DNA of 64,000 nucleotides from Prevotella sp. (GCA_017538105.1 JAFYJN010000032.1:62001-126000); one strand, 5' to 3'. Positions 1 to 8,040 are shown, counted from the first letter of the stretch. The notes: a model not told the origin generated them from the letters alone. Program-made: numbers and translations.

Positions 1-1
1 C

Positions 2-148
2 GTGCAGTACAACCCCAAGAAACTGGTCCGTCAGCTCGAGGTATGGGTAGCCAAGAGTGTCAAGCAGGGAAAAATCACCCTGGAAGAGGGCAAAGAGTTC
101 CTCTCCAATTACCGTTCCGGCCTCTACGGATATACGTATTTGGAGTAA
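2..148 (+). CDS. speA: C-terminal end of biosynthetic arginine decarboxylase (partial)
   Basis: The window opens inside an open frame of 48 codons ending at TAA 146-148. The readable C-terminus runs from VQYNPKKLVRQLEVWV to GLYGYTYLE. This tail resembles the last residues of Bacteroidetes SpeA-type arginine decarboxylases, which convert arginine to agmatine for polyamine synthesis. In Bacteroides relatives, as I recall, speA lies just before argB and an ECF sigma gene, and that order is seen here. Only the tail is visible, so the call rests on tail similarity and gene order. A GC-rich hairpin repeat begins 3 nt after the stop. Confidence 0.65.
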   Translation: MQYNPKKLVRQLEVWVAKSVKQGKITLEEGKEFLSNYRSGLYGYTYLE

Positions 149-151
149 AAG

Positions 152-305
152 AAACCCACCCTGGCCCTCCCAAAGGGAGGGGATAAACACCCACCCTAAC
201 ACGATACCCACCCTAACCCTCCCAAAGGGAGGGGATGGAAAAGAAACCCACCCTGACACGATACCCACCCTAACCCTCCCAAAGGGAGGGAATGGAAAAG
301 ATACC
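152..305 (+). repeat. Tandem GC-rich hairpin repeats, left flank of the DUF559 gene
   Basis: There are several copies of a module reading ACCCACCCT, a short spacer, then CCCTCCCAAAGGGAGGG, a perfect 7-bp stem with an AAA loop. Full cores start near 152, 204 and 262, and truncated ACCCACC modules near 187 and 245. The last two full units repeat with a 58-bp period. The block begins just after the speA stop. Its orientation is opposite to that of the copies at 738-817, so the intervening DUF559 coding region is bracketed by inverted copies. Confidence 0.9.
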
Positions 306-313
306 ATTTAATT

Positions 314-1576
314 ATGAAAAAAGGTTACGAGACAACTGATGCCACAACATATCATCTTCTGCTTGAAAAAGCAAAAGAAAATAGGAATAATCCAACAGCA
401 GCAGAAAAGCATCTATGGAGATATCTCAAAGGTAACCTACTTGGGGCTCATTTTCGACAGCAACATCCTATCTATGGGTTCATTCCGGATTTTGTTTGTC
501 TCCAACAACAATTAATAATAGAAATCGATGGTGGGTATCATCTTGACGGTGAACAACCAGAAAAAGACGAAGAACGTACCCAATGGTTGAAAAGTCAAGG
601 TTATAGAGTTCTTCGTTTTACAAATGAAGAAGTTCTTCAAGAAACAGAAGCTGTAATCACAAAAATAAAAGAAGCCTTGAACAATAATAATATTAATCCA
701 CAGTCTGGCAACTCCCTCCCCCAGTCTAACTCTAACAACTCCCTCCCTTGGGGAGGGGATGGGGTGGGTAATCCACAGTCTGGTAAGCCCCTCCCTTGGG
801 GAGGGGATGGGGTGGGTATCACTATCGTTAAGGTGGGTGGTGCCATTGTGGAAGATGAGCGGCAACTCAGTATGCTGCTCGATAACTTCAGTGCCATTCC
901 CGGACGGAAAGTGCTGATTCACGGTGGTGGCAGACGCGCCACGCAGGTGGCCTCGCAGTTGGGTATCGAGAGCCAGATGGTCAATGGCCGTCGCATCACC
1001 GACGAGAAAATGCTCAATGTGGTGACGATGGTCTATGGCGGACTGGTGAACAAACAGCTTGTGGCCCGTCTGCAGGCACATGGTGTGAATGCCCTCGGAC
1101 TGACGGGTGCCGACATGGATATCGTCCGCTCACACCGCCGGCCGGTGAAAGATGTGGACTACGGCTTTGTGGGCGATGTGGACAAGGTGGACGGAGAGCG
1201 ATTGGCAGCACTCCTTGAGGCGGGTATCACACCCGTACTCGCTCCCCTCACGCACGATGGCAACGGCACCATCCTCAACACCAATGCCGACACCATCGCC
1301 TCAGTGGCTGCACAAGCCCTTGCTCCTTTCTATGAGGTGACCCTCATCTACAGCTTCGAGAAACCCGGCGTTCTGCGCGACCCCGACGATGACTCATCAG
1401 TCATCCCCCATATCACCCGTACCGACTTCGACCGCTACGTGGCCGACGGCACCATCTCTGGCGGCATGATTCCCAAGATAGAGAATGCCCTCGCCGCCGT
1501 GGAGGCGGGCGTGCGCCGCGTCATCATCACCCTTGCCACCGCCATCGACGGAGAGCATGGCACGGTGATAGAGTGA
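314..1576 (+). CDS. argB: DUF559 endonuclease-like domain fused in frame to acetylglutamate kinase
   Basis: The 420-aa frame holds two unrelated proteins. Residues 1-122 are a complete DUF559 (Vsr/PDDEXK-like) domain with FRQQHPI, PDFVC, the conserved IEIDGGYH and GYRVLRFTNEEVL. Residues 128-166 are translated GC-rich repeats (SLPWGGDGVG-like). Residues 167-420 are ArgB, with IVKVGG, HGGGRRA, NGRRITDEKM, LTGAD, LNTNADT and GGMIPKI. ArgB phosphorylates N-acetylglutamate, the second step of arginine synthesis. ArgB's usual first few codons are missing and are replaced by repeat sequence. An in-frame GTG at 812-814, inside the repeat and after a GGAGG-like run, could restart translation and give a normal-length 254-aa kinase. 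Whether cells make the fusion, separate ArgB, or both cannot be told from sequence. ArgB identity is certain. Confidence 0.88.
   Translation: MKKGYETTDATTYHLLLEKAKENRNNPTAAEKHLWRYLKGNLLGAHFRQQHPIYGFIPDFVCLQQQLIIEIDGGYHLDGEQPEKDEERTQWLKSQGYRVLRFTNEEVLQETEAVITKIKEALNNNNINPQSGNSLPQSNSNNSLPWGGDGVGNPQSGKPLPWGGDGVGITIVKVGGAIVEDERQLSMLLDNFSAIPGRKVLIHGGGRRATQVASQLGIESQMVNGRRITDEKMLNVVTMVYGGLVNKQLVARLQAHGVNALGLTGADMDIVRSHRRPVKDVDYGFVGDVDKVDGERLAALLEAGITPVLAPLTHDGNGTILNTNADTIASVAAQALAPFYEVTLIYSFEKPGVLRDPDDDSSVIPHITRTDFDRYVADGTISGGMIPKIENALAAVEAGVRRVIITLATAIDGEHGTVIE
695..820 (-). repeat. GC-rich hairpin repeats, right flank of the DUF559 domain, translated
   Basis: Two units begin AATCCACAGTCTGG (695 and 770) and carry CCCTCCCTTGGGGAGGGG-type hairpins followed by ATGGGGTGGGT. 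This is the reverse orientation of the block at 152-305. The repeats are read through in frame and form the linker of the DUF559-ArgB fusion. The right edge GGTGGGTATC is the same edge found at the dprA and parE stop codons. Confidence 0.88.
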
Positions 1577-1612
1577 GCAAGAGACAAGAGGCAAGGAGCA
1601 AGAGGTCACCCG
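1577..1612 (+). repeat. CAAGGAGCAAG-type repeat
   Basis: Directly after the argB stop lies a purine-rich run of CAAGAGACAAGAGGCAAGG type. It belongs to the dispersed family GGGGCAAGGAGCAAG seen again near 23714-23748, 29989-30042, 49745-49795, 50068-50100 and 50586-50608. The rest of the gap to 1745 holds short direct words (CTCCTACACTCCTGAACTCC) and a possible -7 box TATTTTTG at 1731-1738, only 7 nt before the next start codon. Confidence 0.7.
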
Positions 1613-1745
1613 CGGACTATTGTCTACACTTCTAAACTCCTACACTCCTGAACTCCTTGAAAATCTCCCTCCTTAAAATTTGTTAAAACCCTCCGTTTCA
1701 CTGTAACTTATCTATTAACCCATTCGTCGATATTTTTGAGAGAAG

Positions 1746-2255
1746 ATGAAAAACGTCAGTTTCCGAAACGATGTGCTACCGTTGAAAGACGTACTCTACC
1801 GGTTGGCACTGCGCATCACTCTTCAACATGAGGACGCGGAAGACATCGTGCAGGATACACTGATCAAAGTCTGGAACAAACGCGACGAATGGCAAGACAT
1901 CGACTCGATAGAGGCTTACAGCCTCACCATCTGCAGGAACCTTGCCCTCGACCGGCTGAAACGGAAAGACTGCCACAGCGAATCCATCGACACCATCCAT
2001 CTCGCGTTGCACGACGCCACGGCAAGCCCGTATGAACAGATTGACCAGAAAGACAGGCTGCAAATCGTGAAAAACATCGTCAACGCCCTTCCTGAGAAAC
2101 AACGCTCCTGCATGCAGCTGCGCGACTTCGAAGGGAAGACCTATAAAGAGATTGCCTCGATCATGAATATCAGCGAAGACCAGGTGAAAATCAACCTTTT
2201 CAGGGCTCGCCAAACGGTCAAGCAAAGGTATCAGGATTTGGCATCATTAGATTGA
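1746..2255 (+). CDS. ECF-type RNA polymerase sigma factor
   Basis: The 169-aa protein has the two sigma domains of ECF factors. Region 2 is near residues 18-75 (EDAEDIVQDTLIKVW and TICRNLALDRLK). Region 4 is near 108-165, with LPEKQRSCMQLRDFEGKTY and the helix-turn-helix EIASIMNISEDQVKINLFRAR. It should direct RNA polymerase to a small regulon that the sequence does not identify. A small membrane protein follows 30 bp downstream and is a plausible regulator. The same arrangement after argB is, to my knowledge, common in Bacteroidales. Confidence 0.9.
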   Translation: MKNVSFRNDVLPLKDVLYRLALRITLQHEDAEDIVQDTLIKVWNKRDEWQDIDSIEAYSLTICRNLALDRLKRKDCHSESIDTIHLALHDATASPYEQIDQKDRLQIVKNIVNALPEKQRSCMQLRDFEGKTYKEIASIMNISEDQVKINLFRARQTVKQRYQDLASLD

Positions 2256-2285
2256 CAACAACTCGGTAAACATATTTCCGATAAC

Positions 2286-2759
2286 ATGAACTATCAGTAC
2301 ATCGAACAGCTTCTGGAACGCTACTGGCAATGCGAGACGACAGTGGAGGAAGAGAAAATCCTCCGCACGTTCTTCAGCCAGAAAGACGTACCGGCCCCCT
2401 TGCTCCCCTACAAGGACCTGTTCACCTATGAGCAGCAGGAGCGCGAAGAGGTGGCATTGGGCGATGACTTTGACAGTCGGATGATGGAACTCATCAACGA
2501 GCCCACACCTGTCAAGGCACGTACCATCAAGCTGACCGAACGGCTCAAGCCGCTCTTCAAGGCGGCGGCGGTGGTGGCCATCATCCTCACCTTGGGCAAT
2601 GCCGTGCAGATGGCGTTCCTCCACGAGGCACCGAACACCACGGGCGGCGATATAGCGGTCATCGAACAGCCTACCGATGGTCCAGCGGTGGCCAAGGCCG
2701 ACTCCGCACGCATCGACACGCTCAACGCCATCACGGGCGACGTGCCGTTCATCAAATAA
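2286..2759 (+). CDS. Single-pass membrane protein downstream of ECF sigma factor, possible anti-sigma
   Basis: The 157-aa protein has an acidic N-terminal half (residues 1-80), one hydrophobic segment at about 91-112 (FKAAAVVAIILTLGNAVQMA) and a short outer tail. Size, topology and position immediately after an ECF sigma gene fit an anti-sigma or sigma-partner protein, but I recognise no zinc-finger or FecR motif. The function is therefore inferred from context. It ends at 2759 and is followed by AT-rich non-coding DNA. Confidence 0.75.
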   Translation: MNYQYIEQLLERYWQCETTVEEEKILRTFFSQKDVPAPLLPYKDLFTYEQQEREEVALGDDFDSRMMELINEPTPVKARTIKLTERLKPLFKAAAVVAIILTLGNAVQMAFLHEAPNTTGGDIAVIEQPTDGPAVAKADSARIDTLNAITGDVPFIK

Positions 2760-2868
2760 GATTTTTTTCTATGCTTTCTCTATAAATAATCATGTTTAGT
2801 AAAACAAAAAAAGAAACTGTGAAGTTTCGATTTCTCTCAAATTTTTCATAACATACTATTTATTAGTG

Positions 2869-2900
2869 AATCCCCGGTTCAATGCGCTGAATCGGGGATT
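2869..2900 (+). terminator. Strong hairpin after the sigma/anti-sigma pair
   Basis: AATCCCCGGTTCA pairs with TGAATCGGGGATT (13 bp with one G-T pair) around a 6-nt loop ATGCGC. It lies 110 bp after the upstream stop. No T-run follows, so it may be a transcript end or a stabilising structure rather than a textbook terminator. Confidence 0.55.
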
Positions 2901-3222
2901 ATTGATGCTGGGATAACTTCACCACCTTTATTTTTGTTGTTTGCAGTATTTTTCCTTATTTATGACCATAAATTCATGTTTTCAAATGTAACATGTAAAA
3001 CATGTATAAAACGTGCTACTTGTTGTAAGCCAGATGGTTATTTGCATGTAACAACGGTAAATCCCATTATCCAAATTTGGAACTTTGAAAACTATTTCAT
3101 ATATTTGCCACAGACAAACAAAAACATACTATAACGAAGAGGGGGTTGGTATTTAGGTATTTATAAGTCACAAATACATGCGCCACAAATAGTTATGTTC
3201 AGTTTATAAAGAGTATTATTGG
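2901..3222. promoter_or_regulatory. AT-rich gap with promoter for the following exported proteins
   Basis: This 322-bp stretch has no convincing gene. A good Bacteroidetes promoter is present: TTTG at 3076-3079, a 20-nt spacer, and TATATTTG at 3100-3107. Transcription would start near 3113 and leave a leader of about 110 nt before the gene at 3223. Base composition becomes clearly AT-rich from here to 6.2 kb. Confidence 0.55.
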
Positions 3223-3816
3223 ATGGTAAAGGAAATAGTAAAACGAGGCGCGTTTGTCGTTCTGGGGATATTGCTGGGATTGCTTTTGTGTAAAGTATTC
3301 TTGGCAAAAGACCCTGTTTCTCATATCGAGAGGAGCAACAACGACAAACAGTTAAGAGTGTTTAATCCCGACACTCTGAGCAAATGGATATCTCAAAAGG
3401 AAGCAAAACTGTTAGTTAAGAATAACCCTCATTGGGATGACCCATATGGAGATTCCAGTATCTTACACCAAAGGAGTGAGTATATTATTATCACAAAAGA
3501 CACATTATATAAAGGCACTGACGACTTTGAAATATCAAGCTATTCTAAGAACGACAGTTTAATTTATGTCAGCGAATGCGGCTATCCGCCCCATTTGTCC
3601 TTTTACCCGATTATCGCCAGAGACAGTAAAAGAATAGTTTATCTAAATGACAGCATAAAGGAAACCATCATCCTTTCCCAATATCATGACAGATTAGCAA
3701 AGAGAAGTGTTAATCGGATTATTGAGAATTTTTTAAAAGTACAGGTTAGACCTGACGAGCCTGAATTATTTCAACCCGCTATGAATTGTCATGGCGGCCA
3801 GTATCTTGTAGATTGA
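3223..3816 (+). CDS. Unknown exported or membrane-anchored protein
   Basis: The 197-aa protein starts with a positively charged stretch and a hydrophobic segment at about residues 9-27 (GAFVVLGILLGLLLCKVFL), which acts as a signal or membrane anchor. The rest is soluble and hydrophilic, with no motif I recognise. It is first in a row of small exported proteins (3223-6209) in AT-rich DNA, 10 bp before the next gene, so the two are probably co-transcribed. The island context suggests recent acquisition, but no function can be given. Confidence 0.7.
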   Translation: MVKEIVKRGAFVVLGILLGLLLCKVFLAKDPVSHIERSNNDKQLRVFNPDTLSKWISQKEAKLLVKNNPHWDDPYGDSSILHQRSEYIIITKDTLYKGTDDFEISSYSKNDSLIYVSECGYPPHLSFYPIIARDSKRIVYLNDSIKETIILSQYHDRLAKRSVNRIIENFLKVQVRPDEPELFQPAMNCHGGQYLVD

Positions 3817-3826
3817 CTATAACTAT

Positions 3827-4285
3827 TTGATGATGAAGAAATCCTATTTATTATATCTGTTAGGTGGGTTTATCCTTGCTGTTGCCTTTGAAAGAATCAT
3901 TCTTGGCAACAAACAGCCCATGGAGGATTCATCAAGCGTTCAAGATGAAGCTCTTCTGAAAGATGAGATTATCACTCCCAATGGCATTTATTGGGAACGG
4001 CATGAGGATGGCGGCAAGGATATCTGCCGACAGGAATTTGAAAGCCTTTTTATCTCCAATGACACGGTTTACAGAATCACAGCCGAAGCTAACCTGATTG
4101 GTGACAGCATTGAATTAGTTCGTCTCTCTTCCCCAGTGATTAAAAGGAAAATCAGGGATTATTCTTCATCTTGGGTGAGATACGAGGCCCCTCATTCTTA
4201 TAAAACCATCTATTTAAAGAGATACGACAGACACAGATGCAACAAAAACAGTTACAAAAACGTTGCGAACTGGATTGCACTATGA
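3827..4285 (+). CDS. Unknown exported or membrane-anchored protein
   Basis: The 152-aa protein has an N-terminal hydrophobic segment at about residues 5-22 (SYLLYLLGGFILAVAFE) and a soluble remainder. It has the same plan as the gene before it (short anchor, then a domain rich in charged and aromatic residues), but I cannot show homology by eye. It starts with ATGATGAAG; the second ATG (3830) and third (3833) are alternatives. No function is assigned. Confidence 0.68.
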   Translation: MMMKKSYLLYLLGGFILAVAFERIILGNKQPMEDSSSVQDEALLKDEIITPNGIYWERHEDGGKDICRQEFESLFISNDTVYRITAEANLIGDSIELVRLSSPVIKRKIRDYSSSWVRYEAPHSYKTIYLKRYDRHRCNKNSYKNVANWIAL

Positions 4286-4350
4286 ACTGTAATACGAAAA
4301 CGAAATATAAACAGAGGTGTAGTCAAACGATATCAAGATTTATTGAAACC

Positions 4351-5265
4351 ATGAACAAAGTTTTGCTTTTCGTTGTCTGTATATTATCCTTGATAGCATG
4401 TTCCAAGGAGAATAAAAACAGTCCTTTCTGTGATACATTGAATAATTACGTGGAAGGGTTTATGGATTCTGTTCACTCGGAAATAATTAACATATCGTTT
4501 TTCAGAAAAGACAATAAAGACTATGCTTACATCCGTAACGCATACGAATTTGATACATTGCATACGGATTACTATATTGAAACCAATAAAGGCTATTATT
4601 CTTGGAAAGGAGGGGAGTATTCGAACAAAAGACTTATTACAGTCAGTTTTGATACCTATATTAATCATCAGGATGTTTTTGATGTCACAAAGGCTACAAA
4701 ATATGAAGGAAAAGTTCCAAAAGGATGGCCTACGGATGTCGATGTGATGGACGGCTACCTTAAAGATAAAGCATTCTTGATTAAAAGCAAAGATAGCATA
4801 CAGCCTCTCGAATCTTTTCCTACCACAAGATTTGATGGTAATGATAATCTTTCATCATATATCACCAACCCTTATCTTTCAGAATATTTGTGTCGCTATA
4901 TTATTGGAAGCGGACCTGTGATGTATTATCTCATTTTTCTCCAATACGAAGGAAATAATTATGTATTGATAGATGGTCCACATTTATATATCAAACAGCA
5001 TCTGAAAGGTTTTTTCTTTTACCAAACAGAGTTGGTCCTATGCTATTCTTTAGGGGATTTATATAAAAAATATGTTAATGTAGACAGTCTGATAATTCCA
5101 TATAATGGTAGAATTCCAGGATATAAAGAAAGAGAAGAAAGATATGAAAGGAATCCTGTAAATTATACTGTTTTTAAAATCAATAAAGATGGTAAATTGG
5201 AATGGATTCAGTATGACTGGATATTGAAAAACAACATTATCCTTCAATGGGAACATTCGTTATAA
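4351..5265 (+). CDS. Unknown lipoprotein
   Basis: I choose ATG 4351 because it gives a clean lipoprotein signal (MNKVLLFVVCILSLIAC, lipidation at Cys17). The frame is open upstream to 4237, but that extension overlaps the previous gene and lacks export features. The mature protein (about 288 aa) has many Tyr and Asp residues and no recognised motif. After its TAA (5263-5265) the same frame stays open for about 49 codons of protein-like sequence to 5415, so the gene may have been longer in an ancestor. Confidence 0.7.
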   Translation: MNKVLLFVVCILSLIACSKENKNSPFCDTLNNYVEGFMDSVHSEIINISFFRKDNKDYAYIRNAYEFDTLHTDYYIETNKGYYSWKGGEYSNKRLITVSFDTYINHQDVFDVTKATKYEGKVPKGWPTDVDVMDGYLKDKAFLIKSKDSIQPLESFPTTRFDGNDNLSSYITNPYLSEYLCRYIIGSGPVMYYLIFLQYEGNNYVLIDGPHLYIKQHLKGFFFYQTELVLCYSLGDLYKKYVNVDSLIIPYNGRIPGYKEREERYERNPVNYTVFKINKDGKLEWIQYDWILKNNIILQWEHSL

Positions 5266-5415
5266 AAAAAGAACGTGTCTAACGGAACGGCAGACCCAGA
5301 AATCCTGCTTGAATATGAATACGACTACCTGAACCCGCAATATGTTACAACAATCATATCCTTAGAGGAAGACGATAACACCAGAATTAAAGCTGCATTT
5401 CGGGATAAAGAATGA
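5266..5415 (+). pseudogene. In-frame protein-like continuation after the upstream stop
   Basis: From GTG 5275 to TGA 5413-5415 the sequence encodes a plausible 46-aa segment (VSNGTADPEILLEYEYDY onwards). It is in the same frame as the lipoprotein ending at 5265. It could be the severed C-terminus of that gene, a leftover of another gene, or a small protein. Codon content is protein-like, but length and position argue for a remnant. Confidence 0.35.
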
Positions 5416-5424
5416 ACACGCTCA

Positions 5425-5456
5425 TTTTATTCTCCACTCAATTTGCATTATCTTTG
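5425..5456 (+). promoter_or_regulatory. Promoter for the lipoprotein at 5487
   Basis: The -7 box TATCTTTG lies at 5449-5456, with a weak -33 (TTTT, 5425-5428) 20 nt upstream. The start codon is about 30 nt downstream, giving a short leader. Confidence 0.55.
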
Positions 5457-5486
5457 CAACCGTAAAACCATAAAGCTGAGAAAACG

Positions 5487-6209
5487 ATGAAAAAGATTAT
5501 TTTACCTATCATACTACTTCTATGTATTTGTTGCTGTAACGTAATGCATGAAAAGAGTGGTGAGCGTGTTGGCAAATCCAACATGAACATACCTTCTGAC
5601 GTGGTTATTATAAGAGATTCCTTCCCAATTTCAAGTGATCTGTATTCTGATGAAAAAGAGTATTTCGTGTCAAAGAATTACATCGGCATTCGATATGTAA
5701 GTGAAGGAGACACGATTATTGAGGAACCCGTATTTAGTTTAACGCCGAATGTGATGAAAGAGATTCACTCATACGGAAAAGAGGTCATCCCTTATCTTAT
5801 CAGTCATATAGATATGGACAAAAATGGAATTGCAGGATTTGTCAACCCATACGATTCCAACTTGCAAAATATGGTCATAGGGAGCCTTTTAGGTGTCAAC
5901 TATGCCTATATGATTGAATTAATAATGACAAAAGATTCCATCATGGACAATGTTGCCTTTGCCGATGGAAATGATGTATGGGATAGAAAAATGAAGCCTT
6001 ATCGACTCTATGGGCAGTGTGTAATCATCAGGAAAAAGGATAAGGACAATCCCCAAAAGTCGAAAATGACAGTTGATGACATGAAAACAATCAAGGCCAT
6101 CTATAATAAATGGTGGGAAAGCAATAAGGACGAAAATCTTGACGCTTTAAGAAAGAAGTGGAGAGAAGAAGGAAGTCCTTTGCAAAATTCTCCGTATATG
6201 TGGATATAA
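5487..6209 (+). CDS. Unknown lipoprotein
   Basis: The 240-aa protein has a hydrophobic leader ending in a cysteine cluster (LLLCICCCN), typical of a lipoprotein signal. The mature part includes an EVIPYLISHID region, a glycine-containing stretch near NGIAGFVNPYDSN and a lysine- and tryptophan-rich C-terminus (IYNKWWESNKDENLDALRKKW). I recognise no family. It has its own promoter and ends 16 bp before the convergent CPBP gene. The cluster resembles accessory loci that sometimes encode immunity or surface proteins, but nothing in the sequence proves that. Confidence 0.7.
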   Translation: MKKIILPIILLLCICCCNVMHEKSGERVGKSNMNIPSDVVIIRDSFPISSDLYSDEKEYFVSKNYIGIRYVSEGDTIIEEPVFSLTPNVMKEIHSYGKEVIPYLISHIDMDKNGIAGFVNPYDSNLQNMVIGSLLGVNYAYMIELIMTKDSIMDNVAFADGNDVWDRKMKPYRLYGQCVIIRKKDKDNPQKSKMTVDDMKTIKAIYNKWWESNKDENLDALRKKWREEGSPLQNSPYMWI

Positions 6210-6225
6210 CCCCCTCCTTCTATCA

Positions 6226-7020
6226 TCACTCCCTGCGCATCCTGATATGCAACTGATAGATGGCGGGCAGGAGGATGCAGAACGAAAAAGCCACACTCAT
6301 AAGCGCACGGCCTTCGCTGCCGAAGAGTTGACCGAGAGTCATATCCTCCATGCCGGGCATAAGACGGTAGGTGACATAAGCGATGGTGTTGTTCACCCAG
6401 TGCAGGGCCACGCCGGGCAGTATGCTCCCCGTACGCCAGTACATCCAGCCCATGAGCAGACCGATAACGAAGGCATGGGGCATCTGAGCAAGATTGGCAT
6501 GAACGAGTGAGAAAAAGACGGCGGAGATGAGTATGGCCAGCCAAGGCTTGTACGACCCGAGCAACGACCGCAGGATGGCACCACGGAACACCATCTCTTC
6601 GGCCAAAGGTGCCAAGAGACAGAGCACCACATAACCCCAAGGCGACGACATCATCATCGAGAAAAGCATGGCGTTAGTGTCCTCGAACTGCAACTTCTCG
6701 ATGAGCCACTGCGAGGGGATGGCGGCACCGATGGCGATGAGAGAGGCCCAGAAGAGGACACCCCAAGGACGTGTGCGCAGGTAATGACGCGACACCTCAC
6801 ACCAACGGCAACCCAAAAACAAGGCGATAAGCACGATGCTTGTCACCGCGCTCGACACGAGGAGCATGGGTGCAGTATAGGGAACGACACCATAGGCCAA
6901 GGTGTTGAGAGCCTGTGGCAAGGTTTGGCCTCCGGCCATGACCCAAGGTATAAGAACACCATAGGTGCACACAAACTGCACCAAGATAAACGCCAGTAAA
7001 TATAATAATGCTTTTTTCAT
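6226..7020 (-). CDS. CPBP-family intramembrane glutamic endopeptidase
   Basis: The 264-aa integral membrane protein has about seven hydrophobic segments. The CPBP (CAAX protease and bacteriocin-processing, Abi) motifs are present in order: LAEEMVFRG (the EExxxR motif), then FSLVHANL and the late HWVNN. These residues form the active site within the membrane. Members process or degrade membrane-associated peptides; the substrate here is unknown. It runs toward the upstream lipoprotein (convergent, 16 bp apart) and lies downstream of ribF on the same strand. Confidence 0.9.
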   Translation of the reverse strand: MKKALLYLLAFILVQFVCTYGVLIPWVMAGGQTLPQALNTLAYGVVPYTAPMLLVSSAVTSIVLIALFLGCRWCEVSRHYLRTRPWGVLFWASLIAIGAAIPSQWLIEKLQFEDTNAMLFSMMMSSPWGYVVLCLLAPLAEEMVFRGAILRSLLGSYKPWLAILISAVFFSLVHANLAQMPHAFVIGLLMGWMYWRTGSILPGVALHWVNNTIAYVTYRLMPGMEDMTLGQLFGSEGRALMSVAFSFCILLPAIYQLHIRMRRE

Positions 7021-7077
7021 TTTATTGTTGAATAGTTAAAAAGTGGAGAAGCTAGGGAGTGGAGGTCGGAGTGAATA

Positions 7078-8040
7078 TTATAGGGCATGGCCCCCTGTCC
7101 ATTCTGAATGTTCTTTGTGGAAATATTCTTTTACGGTCTGTGCATCTTTCTGAAGTTGTAGCGTCAGCTCGTCCTTGTTGGAAAAACGGTGCTCCTCGCG
7201 CACACGATGGAGGAACTGAACCTCCAGTTGCTGGCCATATAAATCGCCTTGGAAACCGAAGATATGCACCTCCAACGACAAATCACTACCGCCGAAAGTG
7301 GGTCGCATGCCGATATTCATCATGGCCGGATAGGGCAGTGCCGACTGCTCCGTCCAAGCCTTGACGGCATATACCCCGGGGGCGGGCAACTGTTTCTCGC
7401 TGGGCACCTCGATGTTGGCCGTGGGGAACCCTATTCTGCGGCCCAACTGATGCCCTTTGACCACCCTTCCTGTCATTTCATAATAATAGCCTAGACACTC
7501 CGCGGCTCTCAACACTTCACCCTCCTGCAGGTAACGACGTATGAGCGACGAACTGATGTTGTGGCCACGCATCTGGAAAACGGTCCACTGCTCAACTGTG
7601 ATGCCCAACTCCTGACCATAACGCACATAGTCGGCGAAGCCCTCGCTGCGGCCGTGGCCGAAATGATGGTCATATCCCACCACCAGATGACGCACATGGA
7701 GTTGGCGCAAGAGCACGTCTTCCATGAACTGCCGGGCACTCATGGCAACCAACTCACGCGTAAAAGGCAACACCACACAATATTTAACGAGGGTGTGAGA
7801 GAGGTTCTTGATTTTCTCGTCGAAAGTATTGAGCAGCAGTGGTTGATAAGTCTTATCGAGCACCTGTTTTGGGTGCTGGTCGAAGGTGATGGCCACCGAT
7901 GTCAGTCCCTCTGCCTCTGCCTGTTGCGCCACATGGTTGATGAGGTCACCATGTCCATGATGTACCCCATCGAAGAAACCGATGGTGGCCACACAGGGAG
8001 GCATGTCACAAGCCCCGTCTTTCAGAAAGATGGTCTTCAT
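7078..8040 (-). CDS. ribF: Bifunctional riboflavin kinase / FAD synthetase
   Basis: The 320-aa enzyme makes FMN from riboflavin and then FAD. The N-terminal adenylyltransferase domain shows IGFFDGVHHGHGDLI. The C-terminal flavokinase domain shows GRVVKGHQLGRRIGFPTANIE and MNIGMRPTF. I place the start at 8040 (MKTIFLKDG). The open frame extends upstream to 8253, but that part overlaps the divergent regulator and its promoter. A -7 box (TAACTTTG on the minus strand, 8046-8053) sits only about 5 nt before this ATG, which suggests a leaderless or nearly leaderless transcript. Confidence 0.93.
   Translation of the reverse strand: MKTIFLKDGACDMPPCVATIGFFDGVHHGHGDLINHVAQQAEAEGLTSVAITFDQHPKQVLDKTYQPLLLNTFDEKIKNLSHTLVKYCVVLPFTRELVAMSARQFMEDVLLRQLHVRHLVVGYDHHFGHGRSEGFADYVRYGQELGITVEQWTVFQMRGHNISSSLIRRYLQEGEVLRAAECLGYYYEMTGRVVKGHQLGRRIGFPTANIEVPSEKQLPAPGVYAVKAWTEQSALPYPAMMNIGMRPTFGGSDLSLEVHIFGFQGDLYGQQLEVQFLHRVREEHRFSNKDELTLQLQKDAQTVKEYFHKEHSEWTGGHAL

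Noticed and set aside
57-311. Open frame of 84 codons overlapping the speA end
   Set aside because: It reads mostly translated hairpin repeats (TLTLPKGGDGK-like) and its first part is out of frame with the clear speA tail.
2934-3134. Open frame of 66 codons
   Set aside because: AT-rich, overlaps the promoter for the gene at 3223, and has no protein-like features beyond chance.
4237-4350. Longer N-terminus for the lipoprotein at 4351
   Set aside because: Overlaps the previous gene; the lipoprotein signal begins cleanly at 4351.
7021-7077. Riboswitch or attenuator near ribF/CPBP
   Set aside because: Only a short A/T-rich gap; no conserved FMN-type core or stem series is visible.
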